Positions 1-7,094 of a DNA stretch of 9,490 nt are shown here, piece by piece (the stretch's first letter is position 1; every line of letters begins with the position of its first letter). The notes beneath the pieces are model-generated. The model searched no databases. It had not been told where the DNA came from and saw nothing but the letters and a program-made list of their open reading frames with translations. This DNA comes from Candidatus Nomurabacteria bacterium (GTDB lineage: Bacteria > Patescibacteriota > Minisyncoccia > Phycocordibacterales > UBA9973), in assembly GCA_021413565.1 (NCBI GenBank), contig JAIOQC010000027.1, positions 1 through 9,490 of the forward strand, written 5' to 3'. Position numbers and translations under genes: made by a program.

Positions 1-594
1 ATGAATAAACCATCTACATTTGTTTTTTTTGGAATAGTCGGCTCTGGAAAGGGTACTCAGGTTGAACTCCTTGAGAAATATATAAAAGAACACAATATTG
101 CAAATGATGTTGTATTTGCATCACCAGGTATTGCTTATAGAAAACTTGTAAGTGATGGATATTATACTGGTCAAATAGTAAAGACAACTCTTGAAAAAGG
201 ATATCTTCAGCCTGACTTTTTAACGATTGGGTTAGTTTCTAATACACTTGCTTTTGGAATGAAAGAGAATTCTGTGATTATTGCCGATGGATTTCCTCGT
301 ACGATTGCTCAATCAGAAGCATTAGAAAAAATGCTTACATATTACGGACGGGAGGTTGTAGATATTATTTATATTGAATTATCCAAAGAGGAAGCAGTTA
401 AGCGTATGAAGTTGCGTGGACGGTCTGATGATACAGATGAAGGTATGATTGCTCGCTTTGATGAATATGTAAACAATGTTATTCCCTCAATGAATTACTT
501 TAAAGATAAAGCTGGTTATAATCTGCACGCCATTAATGGAGAGCAATCAATAGAAGCAGTTCATCAAGATATTATTAAGGCACTTAATTTATAA
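1..594 (+). CDS. adk: Adenylate kinase-like nucleoside monophosphate kinase, short LID
   Basis: A cytosolic P-loop kinase that transfers phosphate from ATP to a nucleoside monophosphate, most likely AMP. The 197-residue product has the P-loop GIVGSGKGT (11-19), an NMP-binding segment SPGIAYR (41-47) that keeps the Gly and Arg of the usual STGDMLR, the signature DGFPR (96-100) and the arginine/aspartate cluster LRGRSDD (138-144). The LID is reduced to a few residues and has no zinc-binding cysteines, as in short-type adenylate and UMP/CMP kinases. Because a separate UMP kinase follows directly, AMP is the likelier substrate, but the unusual NMP-binding segment leaves this open. The window begins exactly at the ATG, so its promoter and ribosome site cannot be seen and a start further upstream is not excluded. 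Its TAA stop shares one base with the next ATG, suggesting translational coupling. Confidence 0.88.
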   Translation: MNKPSTFVFFGIVGSGKGTQVELLEKYIKEHNIANDVVFASPGIAYRKLVSDGYYTGQIVKTTLEKGYLQPDFLTIGLVSNTLAFGMKENSVIIADGFPRTIAQSEALEKMLTYYGREVVDIIYIELSKEEAVKRMKLRGRSDDTDEGMIARFDEYVNNVIPSMNYFKDKAGYNLHAINGEQSIEAVHQDIIKALNL

Positions 595-1280
595 TGGAAA
601 ATTCAAAATATATCATTATATCGCTTGGTGGTTCACTTATCGTGCCAGAAAATATTGATACGGTATTTTTGAAAGAATTTACTAAAACAATATCTGAATA
701 TGCAGATAAAGGATTTCATTTTTTAATCATAACTGGAGGTGGTCGTGTGGCTCGTAATTATACACTAGCAGCAAAAGATATTAATAATCCTTCGAATGAT
801 GATTTAGACTTCATCGGTATTGCAACAACAAGATTGAATGCGGAATTGATTCGTGTTTCTTTTGGTGATTACGCACACTCACAAATTATTTTAGACCCTG
901 AGATAATTCCAGAATCTGATAAGCCTGTAATTGTTGGTGGGGGATGGAAGCCGGGTAATTCAAGTGACCTTGCCGCTGTTGTAGCTGCTAAAACTCTTGG
1001 TGCAAAACAAGTGATTAATCTTTCAAATATTGATTATGTATATGATAAAGACCCTCGATATAATCCTGATGCTATAAAAATAGAAAATATATCATGGGAT
1101 TCATTTCGTGCATTGTTGCCAAAAGATTGGGACCCAGGACTCAATAGTCCTTTTGACCCGATGGCCGCCAAAGAAGCACAAGAACTAGGGCTTGAAGTGG
1201 CAATTCTAAATGGTCGCAATGTTGATAATTTGAAAAAGTATTTAGACAAAGAAGCATTTATTGGCACAGTGATTAAATAG
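594..1280 (+). CDS. pyrH: UMP kinase, archaeal type (amino acid kinase fold)
   Basis: Phosphorylates UMP to UDP in pyrimidine nucleotide synthesis. The 228-residue product belongs to the amino acid kinase family and not the P-loop kinases. Visible motifs are SLGGSLIVP (10-18, phosphate loop), GGGRVAR (48-54), the FIGIATTRLNA helix (73-83), a glycine loop GGGWKPGNSSD (115-125), the nucleotide-binding segment NLSNIDYVYDKDP (142-154), FDPMAA (187-192) and a terminal IGT (223-225). The wording SLIVPEN near the start, DFIGI, and the roughly 225-residue length resemble archaeal UMP kinases (for example Pyrococcus) more than the roughly 240-residue E. coli enzyme; this comparison is from memory. The ATG overlaps the TAA of the preceding kinase (TAATG) and no separate ribosome site is evident, so translation is probably coupled. 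It ends with TAG, 16 bases before the next gene. Confidence 0.9.
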   Translation: MENSKYIIISLGGSLIVPENIDTVFLKEFTKTISEYADKGFHFLIITGGGRVARNYTLAAKDINNPSNDDLDFIGIATTRLNAELIRVSFGDYAHSQIILDPEIIPESDKPVIVGGGWKPGNSSDLAAVVAAKTLGAKQVINLSNIDYVYDKDPRYNPDAIKIENISWDSFRALLPKDWDPGLNSPFDPMAAKEAQELGLEVAILNGRNVDNLKKYLDKEAFIGTVIK

Positions 1281-1296
1281 GGTACTTATATAATAT

Positions 1297-3051
1297 ATGG
1301 AAAATAGGAATTGTCAGAATTGTAAAAATAATTTCACCATAGAATCTGATGATTTTAATTTTTATGAAAAAATACAGGTACCTTTACCTACATTTTGCCA
1401 ATATTGTAGAGCAGAAAGAAGATTTGCTTTTAGAAATGAGAGAAAATTATTTAAATCTACGAGCGCTTTTGATGGTGCTAATATATTTTCTCTGTACCCA
1501 CCTTCTTCTAATAGAAAAGTTGTAACTGATAAAGAGTGGTTTAGTGATTCATGGGATCCTATGGACTATGGAAGAGATTTCGATTTTTCAAAAGACTTCT
1601 TTACTCAGTTTTTTGAACTTGAGAAAGAAGTACCAGCATATGCATTAAATGTGGAACGAATTGTAGATAGTCCCTATGCAGCCAATGCTGCTACACTTAA
1701 AGATTGTTATTTATTGTTTAATTCAAATAATTCTGAAGATTGCTTATATGGCAATGACTTTTTTCTTTCTAAAAATTGTGTAGATGATTCACATGTAAAT
1801 TCATGTGAAAAGTGTTATGAATGTTTTTGGTTGCAAAATTGCTATAAATGTTACTTTACAATAATGTCAGTTGAATCTCATAACCTTTGGTTTAGCAGAG
1901 ACTGTTTGGGGTGTAGTGACTGTTTTGGGTGTACAAATTTGCGTAAATCATCGTATTGTATTTTTAATAAACAATATTCTAAGGAAGAATATTTTAATAT
2001 ATTATCCGAAATGCGTTTAGATACACGAAGTGGTTTAAAAGAAGCAAATGAAAAAGTTCGCATTTTTTGGAAAACTCAAATAAATAAATATCATCAAGGT
2101 ATTCAAAATTTAAATTCATATGGTTCATATGTAAGTAATTCAAAAAATGTAACAGAATCGTATATGGTAAAAGGTGGGGAGGATGTTAAATACAGTCAAT
2201 ATGCTTCAGTCGCTAAAATAAAAGATTGCTTCGATTATTCTATTTGGGGTCAAAATGCACAATTGTGCTATGAGACATCTGTATGTGGTGAAAATGTATA
2301 TAATGTTAAATTTTGTTGGGATTGCTGGCCAAACAATAAAAATTTAGAGTACTCTGTTCATTTAAAATCTTGTACAGATTGTTTTGGTTGTGTTGGCTTA
2401 CGCAATAAGCAATATTGTATTTTTAATAAACAGTATACAAAAGAAGAGTATTTTATTTTAAGAAATAGAATTATTGAACATATGAACACAAAACCATATA
2501 TTGATTCTAGGGGTTTAATTTATAGATACGGCGAATTTTTTCCAATTGAATTTTCGCCTTTTGGATACAATAATTCTTTGGCTTTTCAGCATTTCAGTAA
2601 AACCAAAGAGGATATTATGGAGATGAATTATGGTTGGGTAGAAGAAGAATCTGGTAAATATACTATTACTAAAAAAATTGATGAAATACCAGATTCAATA
2701 CAAACAGTTGATGAAAGCATAATTAAAGAGATTTTAGAATGTAGTGTATGTAGTAAACCATTTAGAATCGTAAATAATGAATTTACTTTTTTAAAAAATG
2801 AAAATTTACCAATACCTGTAAAATGTAGTGAATGCAGATATGAGAACAGAATATTAGATAGATTTAAGATATTCTTGTATGACGGTCAGTGTATGTGTTC
2901 TGGTTTAAAAGATGTGACAGGGCAGTTTAATAACACTAGAAAGCACACACATGGAAATACAGCATGTGTAGAGAAGTTTAGAACAGGATTTAATCCCAAG
3001 AATAAAGATATAGTTTATTGTGAATCTTGTTACCAGCAAGAAGTTGTGTAA
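1297..3051 (+). CDS. Cys-rich multi-zinc-ribbon protein, CPR-type, function unknown
   Basis: Function unknown. The 584-residue protein has a zinc ribbon at each end with identical spacing: C6-C9-C34-C37 and C482-C485-C510-C513. Both surround a similar core (Phe-rich, then a Pro-rich stretch). The C-terminus adds C532, C534, C575 and C578, a possible second ribbon. The middle (137-374) holds more than 20 cysteines, many as CxxC or CxxCxxC (C203, C206, C209, C212), and contains a duplicated module (206-233 and 359-386). I see no signal peptide or membrane helix. I recall similar proteins from CPR genomes, sometimes carrying dubious CaiB/BaiF labels; nothing here supports that enzyme activity. 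In relatives I recall, a second ribbon follows the first near residues 55-80; here that stretch has no cysteine. Arginine codons are mostly AGA (17 of 25), unlike the flanking genes. It sits 16 bases after pyrH and 29 before map. The ATG at 1297 precedes C6 closely, so the start is likely right. Confidence 0.75.
   Translation: MENRNCQNCKNNFTIESDDFNFYEKIQVPLPTFCQYCRAERRFAFRNERKLFKSTSAFDGANIFSLYPPSSNRKVVTDKEWFSDSWDPMDYGRDFDFSKDFFTQFFELEKEVPAYALNVERIVDSPYAANAATLKDCYLLFNSNNSEDCLYGNDFFLSKNCVDDSHVNSCEKCYECFWLQNCYKCYFTIMSVESHNLWFSRDCLGCSDCFGCTNLRKSSYCIFNKQYSKEEYFNILSEMRLDTRSGLKEANEKVRIFWKTQINKYHQGIQNLNSYGSYVSNSKNVTESYMVKGGEDVKYSQYASVAKIKDCFDYSIWGQNAQLCYETSVCGENVYNVKFCWDCWPNNKNLEYSVHLKSCTDCFGCVGLRNKQYCIFNKQYTKEEYFILRNRIIEHMNTKPYIDSRGLIYRYGEFFPIEFSPFGYNNSLAFQHFSKTKEDIMEMNYGWVEEESGKYTITKKIDEIPDSIQTVDESIIKEILECSVCSKPFRIVNNEFTFLKNENLPIPVKCSECRYENRILDRFKIFLYDGQCMCSGLKDVTGQFNNTRKHTHGNTACVEKFRTGFNPKNKDIVYCESCYQQEVV
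1912..1995 (+). repeat. Cys-rich internal module, copy 1
   Basis: Encodes residues 206-233 of the zinc-ribbon protein (CxxCxxC, then YCIFNKQY and KEEYF). It matches copy 2 at 21 of 28 residues by direct comparison. The DNA keeps a 20-base identical stretch at 1954-1973. Just upstream, 1900-1917 and 1918-1935 form a near-perfect 18-base tandem duplication that encodes the repeated DC(L/F)GC unit. Confidence 0.85.
2371..2454 (+). repeat. Cys-rich internal module, copy 2
   Basis: Encodes residues 359-386 of the zinc-ribbon protein, the second copy of the module at 206-233, offset by 153 residues. The four cysteines (359, 362, 365, 374) align exactly with 206, 209, 212 and 221. The identical 20-base DNA stretch lies at 2413-2432. 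Confidence 0.85.
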
Positions 3052-3071
3052 AATGTTGTTTCTGGTAGTAT
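3044..3071 (+). promoter_or_regulatory. Possible internal promoter for map
   Basis: TTGTGT (3044-3049) and TAGTAT (3066-3071) are 16 bases apart, ending 9 bases before the map ATG. The match is weak and the -35 lies in the last codons of the preceding gene. If real it would give a nearly leaderless map message. Confidence 0.25.
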
Positions 3072-3080
3072 ACGAGTTAT

Positions 3081-3845
3081 ATGGCAGTCATTATAAAGAC
3101 AGCAGAAGAAATAAAGACTTTACGTGAGGGTGGTAAGCGCCTTGCGACTATTTTGGCGAAAGTTGCGAAAAGGGTCGCTCCAGGAGTTACAACTCATGAA
3201 CTTGATGAATATGCTTATACTTTAATCAAAGAAATGGGTGATGAGCCAGCTTTTCTTAATTACAAGCCACATGGCCATCATATAGCCTTTCCTGCATCAT
3301 TATGTGTTTCAGTGAACAATGAGATTGTTCATGGCATTCCAAGTAAAAGAAAGACTTTAAAAGAAGGTGACATTATATCTTTAGACTTAGGACTCAAGCA
3401 CAAAGGTCTCTTTACTGATCATGCAGTGACTGTGCCTGTAGGCAAAATTAGTAAAGCATCCGAACAACTTTTGCGTGCCACAAAAGAAGCGTTGGTGGTG
3501 GGCATAGAAAGTGCTCGTGGTGGTAATACTGTTGGAGATATCGGATATGCTATAGAGAAATTTGTAGCAAGACGCTATGGTATTGTGCGTGAACTTTCAG
3601 GGCATGGTGTTGGTAAGAAAATTCACGAAGACCCATACATCCCAAACTATGGCAAAAAAGGTAAAGGCCAGAAACTTATTCCTGGAATGGTGGTGGCGAT
3701 TGAACCAATGCTCAACATTGGTAGTGCCGGTATTATTAGTTTGTCTGATGGTTATACAATTAAAACTATTGACGGTTCACATAGTGCTCATTTTGAACAT
3801 ACTGTACTAATTACAGAAGGTGAGCCAGAGATACTCACTAAATAG
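3081..3845 (+). CDS. map: Methionine aminopeptidase, type I
   Basis: A cytosolic dinuclear metalloprotease that removes the initiator methionine from new proteins. The 254-residue product matches the length of the short bacterial type I enzyme. All expected metal ligands are present: D102 (in LDLG), D113 (in TDHA), H175 (in GHGVG), E208 (in IEPM) and E239 (in FEHT). The substrate-contacting histidines are H84 (in EIVHGIP) and H182 (in KKIHEDP). There is no N-terminal zinc-finger or SH3-binding extension and no type II insertion. The ATG at 3081 gives the usual N-terminus (a lysine/threonine stretch, then EIKTLREGGKR). No clear Shine-Dalgarno site precedes it. In many bacteria adk and map are adjacent in the secY-adk-map cluster; here pyrH and the zinc-ribbon gene lie between them. 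The 3' end overlaps a possible GTG start of the following ATPase gene. Confidence 0.96.
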   Translation: MAVIIKTAEEIKTLREGGKRLATILAKVAKRVAPGVTTHELDEYAYTLIKEMGDEPAFLNYKPHGHHIAFPASLCVSVNNEIVHGIPSKRKTLKEGDIISLDLGLKHKGLFTDHAVTVPVGKISKASEQLLRATKEALVVGIESARGGNTVGDIGYAIEKFVARRYGIVRELSGHGVGKKIHEDPYIPNYGKKGKGQKLIPGMVVAIEPMLNIGSAGIISLSDGYTIKTIDGSHSAHFEHTVLITEGEPEILTK

Positions 3846-6483
3846 TAGAAATTCCAAAGAAAATAATTTTCCTAGAGGGCACGGATATTTTTTTGGTAAA
3901 AAATTCCTCGTGCTCGGCTCGACAGCCTCCCAAGCCCCTCTAGGAAAATTATTTGCAGTTGTAAAAGAACATGAAGCTCAAAAACTTGCCTTGCGGTTAC
4001 ATCCTGAAACACATGATGCAAAAATGGAAGAATTATTGGGTATTTTGCTTGATAAAGGTATTTCAAATACACTTTCTATTATTGGTAAAATGAATAATCC
4101 TCATTTAGATGATGATTTTCATAGATTCCTTATCCAATATCTTTACAGCACTCACAAGGTTCCTGGACTCAAAGAAGGAACTCCACTTTTCAAATCGCTC
4201 GACATGAAACTTTTTGAAATTACATTACCTGATCCTACCGATAATGAGTCAGAAAAGAAAAATCTAAAAGAATTACTTGGTGCGATGGAACAATTTTATT
4301 CTGGCATGCATTCAATTGGTGAAGGTAGAGAAAATTTTAGCCGTGACCACTTTACTTTGGAGATTTCTTTGGCTGAAGGTACTGATCATTTTATATTTTA
4401 TACAGCAGTACCTAAAAATAAAGCTGATTTGTTTGAGAAACAACTACTTGGAGTTCACCCAAATGCCAAGATTGTTGAAGTACCAGATGATTACAATATA
4501 TTTACTGATAAGGGTGCAATCGTTGCTTCTTATGCTAAATTAGCGAGTTACGATGTATATCCAATTAAACTTTATGATGCTATTGATCACGACCCTCTCA
4601 ATATTATTTTGAATGTTTTCACAAAACTAAAGAAAATAGGTGAAGGTGCATCAGTTCAGTTTACTATTTGTCCAGAAGATGATGAGATGATGAAGAAGTT
4701 TCATATTGCCTTTACAAATGTAAAAGGAGGTATGGCAGTGAAAACTGCACTGAGTGCAACTCGTCAATTCGGCGAAGAAGTTGGCTCTATTGCAAAGCAA
4801 TTATTTTTTGGAGACTCAAAAGTTAAAGAGAAAAAAGTTAACGATGAGGCTGTTGCAAATATAACCGAGAAAATGAAAAGCACGATTATGGCTTGTAATA
4901 TTCGTATTATTGCATCTGCTGAAACAGAAATTCGTGCTAAGCAAATACTTGGGGATATAGAATCATCCTTTAATCAATTTACTGAATCTAACAGAAATGG
5001 CTTTAATTTTATACATCCAGAAGGTAGTGAGTTAAGAAGTTTGATTCATGATTTTTCTTATCGCACATTTTCTGAAAATAATTCTATGCCGTTGAACCTA
5101 AAAGAACTTGCCACAATCTTTCATTTCCCATATGGTATTATTTCTCCACAACTCAAACAGGCAAAAGCGGGTATAGCACCTGCACCTATGGAGATGGGTA
5201 ACATGGGGGTTGCTCTTGGGGTAAATAGTTATCGTGGCATTGATACAAAAATTCATTTTGCTGACGAAGACAGAATGCGTCATTTATATGTGATTGGTCA
5301 GACTGGTACAGGTAAGACAACGATTATGAAGAATATGATTGCGCAAGATATCAAAGCAGGCCATGGTGTTTGTTATATTGACCCACACGGTACTGATATT
5401 CAAGATATTCTCAGTTATATACCACCTGAGCGTATTGATGATGTTATTTATTTTGACCCAGCATATACTGCACGACCAATGGGCCTCAATATGCTTGAAT
5501 TTGACCCACGATATCCTGAGCAGAAAACATTTGTGGTAAATGAGTTGATGAATATCTTTAATAAATTATTTGACATGAAGACTTCAGGTGGTCCGATGTT
5601 TGAACAGTATTTCAAAAACTCTGCATTTTTGGTGATGGAACATCCAGAAAGTGGTGCAACATTGCTTGAGATTGGGAGAGTACTTGCCGACAAAGAATTC
5701 CGTGATATGAAATTATCGCATTGCAAGAATCCGATTATTAAACAATTCTGGATTGGTGCTGAACAAACAACAGGGGATCAGTCACTTGCAAACTTCGTGC
5801 CATATATCACATCAAAGTTTGATAACTTTATTTCAAATGACATCATGCGACCAGTCGTATTACAAGAGAAATCTATTTTTAATTTCCGTGAAATTATGGA
5901 CAACAAGAAAATCTTGCTTGTGAATCTTTCAAAAGGACGACTTGGTGATATTAACGCGAACCTTATTGGTCTTTTGATAATTAACAAGATTCAAATGGCA
6001 GCCCTTTCTCGTGTGGATATGTATGGCAAGAAAATGGAGGACTTCTTCTTGTATATTGATGAATTCCAAAATGTTACGACTGATTCAATTGAATCAATAC
6101 TATCTGAAGCTCGCAAATATCGTCTCTCTCTTACTGTTGCCCACCAATACATTTCTCAACTTGAAGATAATATCAAAAATGCTGTCTTTGGCAATGTGGG
6201 CTCGATGGCTGTATTTCGTGTGGGGGCAGAAGATGCTCAATTCTTAGAAAGTAAATTTAAGCCGACATTTACCGCCTCTGATATTATGAAGATTGAGAAT
6301 CGCAATGCTTATATTTCAATGCTTATTAATGGTCAACCAACTAAACAATTCAATATTGCTACATTTCCACCACCACAGGGCAATATGGATGTTGTAGAGA
6401 GTATTAAGGAACTATCTTACCTCAAATATGGCCGTCCAAGAGAGGAAGTTGAAGAGGAAATTATGAGTAAATACAGAAAATAA
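3820..6483 (+). CDS. TraD/VirB4-like P-loop DNA-transport ATPase
   Basis: Up to 887 residues. The C-terminal half is a RecA-like motor related to conjugative coupling proteins and type IV secretion or HerA-like ATPases. It has Walker A GQTGTGKTT at 493-501, YIDPHG soon after, hydrophobic Walker B LYIDEF (744-749), and a downstream EARKYRLSLTVAHQ sensor-like segment. The N-terminal half (about 50-480) has a repeated alpha/beta look and no recognised catalytic motif. I see no convincing membrane helix, unlike classical TraD/VirD4, so it may act as a soluble or membrane-recruited hexamer. Likely roles are DNA uptake or transfer or pilus-type secretion; the substrate is unknown. The start is uncertain: GTG 3820 (overlapping map by 26 bases), GTG 3910, TTG 3991 or ATG 4024. 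The family-like sequence seems to begin near residue 50, before the first ATG. Residues 15-45 of the longest version come from a palindrome (3861-3954). An intrinsic terminator follows. Confidence 0.85.
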   Translation: MSQRYSLNSRNSKENNFPRGHGYFFGKKFLVLGSTASQAPLGKLFAVVKEHEAQKLALRLHPETHDAKMEELLGILLDKGISNTLSIIGKMNNPHLDDDFHRFLIQYLYSTHKVPGLKEGTPLFKSLDMKLFEITLPDPTDNESEKKNLKELLGAMEQFYSGMHSIGEGRENFSRDHFTLEISLAEGTDHFIFYTAVPKNKADLFEKQLLGVHPNAKIVEVPDDYNIFTDKGAIVASYAKLASYDVYPIKLYDAIDHDPLNIILNVFTKLKKIGEGASVQFTICPEDDEMMKKFHIAFTNVKGGMAVKTALSATRQFGEEVGSIAKQLFFGDSKVKEKKVNDEAVANITEKMKSTIMACNIRIIASAETEIRAKQILGDIESSFNQFTESNRNGFNFIHPEGSELRSLIHDFSYRTFSENNSMPLNLKELATIFHFPYGIISPQLKQAKAGIAPAPMEMGNMGVALGVNSYRGIDTKIHFADEDRMRHLYVIGQTGTGKTTIMKNMIAQDIKAGHGVCYIDPHGTDIQDILSYIPPERIDDVIYFDPAYTARPMGLNMLEFDPRYPEQKTFVVNELMNIFNKLFDMKTSGGPMFEQYFKNSAFLVMEHPESGATLLEIGRVLADKEFRDMKLSHCKNPIIKQFWIGAEQTTGDQSLANFVPYITSKFDNFISNDIMRPVVLQEKSIFNFREIMDNKKILLVNLSKGRLGDINANLIGLLIINKIQMAALSRVDMYGKKMEDFFLYIDEFQNVTTDSIESILSEARKYRLSLTVAHQYISQLEDNIKNAVFGNVGSMAVFRVGAEDAQFLESKFKPTFTASDIMKIENRNAYISMLINGQPTKQFNIATFPPPQGNMDVVESIKELSYLKYGRPREEVEEEIMSKYRK
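3861..3954. repeat. 94-bp palindromic element with perfect 19-bp arms
   Basis: The left arm (3861-3879) and right arm (3936-3954) are perfect reverse complements over 19 bases, separated by 56 bases. The interior can fold further: GCACG 3879-3883 with CGTGC 3909-3913 (competing with the last base of the outer stem), and GGCT 3916-3919 with AGCC 3924-3927. Positions 3906-3940 are about 71% G+C (25 of 35 counted), out of line with the AT-rich surroundings. It lies at the map/ATPase junction and is open in the ATPase frame. It could be a mobile palindromic element or an RNA structure controlling the ATPase start. I see no target-site duplication. Confidence 0.8.
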
Positions 6484-6485
6484 TA

Positions 6486-6516
6486 ATCTCTTGCCCTATA
6501 GCAAGAGATTTGTTTT
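6486..6516 (+). terminator. Intrinsic terminator after the ATPase gene
   Basis: A perfect 9-bp stem, ATCTCTTGC (6486-6494) with GCAAGAGAT (6501-6509), closes a 6-base loop and runs into TTTGTTTT. It begins three bases after the TAA stop and closes the run of genes from the first kinase onward. Confidence 0.9.
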
Positions 6517-6538
6517 ATAAGGGTTTTTCTGCTATGAT
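6510..6538 (+). promoter_or_regulatory. Promoter of ndk
   Basis: TTGTTT (6510-6515) and TATGAT (6533-6538) are 17 bases apart, and TGC before the -10 makes it an extended -10. The predicted start of transcription is near 6545, giving a leader of about 30 bases before the ndk ATG. The -35 overlaps the U-tract of the upstream terminator, so the two signals are packed together. Confidence 0.6.
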
Positions 6539-6573
6539 TGCTGTATTATTTAATAATATCTAATTGAAATTGT

Positions 6574-7047
6574 ATGCACCCATCACATGAAAAAGCATTA
6601 ATTATTATCAAACCTGACGCAGTTCAACGTAATCTAATTGGTGAGATTGTGTCTCGAGTAGAACGCAAAGGTCTCAAGGTTATAGGAATGAAGATGATGA
6701 GTGTAGAGGATGCTCTTCTTGAAGAACATTATGCTCACATTAAAGATAAGCCATTTTTCCCTGGAGTTCGTGATTTTATGAAATTATGTCCAGTTGTTGT
6801 TGTAGCAGTTGCGGGTATTAATGCTGTTTCAGCTCTTCGACTTCTTGTTGGTCCAACAAAAGCATGGGAAGCAAATGCTGGAACAATTCGTGGTGATTTC
6901 TCTTTGTCTACTCAATCAAACATTGTTCATGCTTCTGATACAATTGAAAATGGTGAAATAGAAGTTACTCGTTTCTTTGAAGAAAGTGAAATATTCTCTT
7001 ACAGTAAAATCGATACGGATTTTATTTACGCTGAACACAAACAATAA
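6574..7047 (+). CDS. ndk: Nucleoside diphosphate kinase
   Basis: Transfers the gamma-phosphate from ATP to other (d)NDPs through a phosphohistidine, completing the route that the upstream mono-phosphate kinases begin. In the 157-residue product the N-terminal KPDAVQRNLIG (13-23), GPTKAWEA (93-100), GTIRGDF (103-109) and the catalytic-loop NIVHASD (116-122) are intact. H119 is the predicted phospho-histidine, and the usual following Gly is Ala. The loop reads GPTKAWEANAG where many bacterial enzymes have a Pro in PGTIRGD. The length is slightly above the common 140-150 residues because of a short C-terminal tail. The ATG at 6574 gives a normal N-terminus; there is no clear ribosome site. It has its own promoter and is flanked by hairpins, so it is probably transcribed alone. 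Confidence 0.96.
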   Translation: MHPSHEKALIIIKPDAVQRNLIGEIVSRVERKGLKVIGMKMMSVEDALLEEHYAHIKDKPFFPGVRDFMKLCPVVVVAVAGINAVSALRLLVGPTKAWEANAGTIRGDFSLSTQSNIVHASDTIENGEIEVTRFFEESEIFSYSKIDTDFIYAEHKQ

Positions 7048-7056
7048 ATTGAGTAT

Positions 7057-7080
7057 TAAAATCCCCTTTAGGGGATTTTA
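7057..7080. terminator. Hairpin terminator after ndk
   Basis: A 10-bp stem (7057-7066 with 7071-7080) around a TTTA loop. The C4/G4 core is flanked by A4 and T4, so it could act on both strands. The U-tract is short and partly within the stem, so it may be leaky. It overlaps the first possible ATG of the next gene. Confidence 0.7.
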
Positions 7081-7094
7081 TGATAATATATTTT

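Noticed and set aside
1289..1294. TATAAT just before the zinc-ribbon gene
   Set aside because: It ends 2 bases before the ATG, so transcription would begin inside the gene, and no -35 with suitable spacing is seen.
3577..3810. 77-codon frame inside map
   Set aside because: It is a shadow frame of a gene with all metal ligands intact in the main frame.
7080..7094. ATG at 7080 as start of the HD protein
   Set aside because: This ATG is part of the hairpin stem that closes the ndk unit; the ATG at 7095 gives a sensible N-terminus outside the stem.
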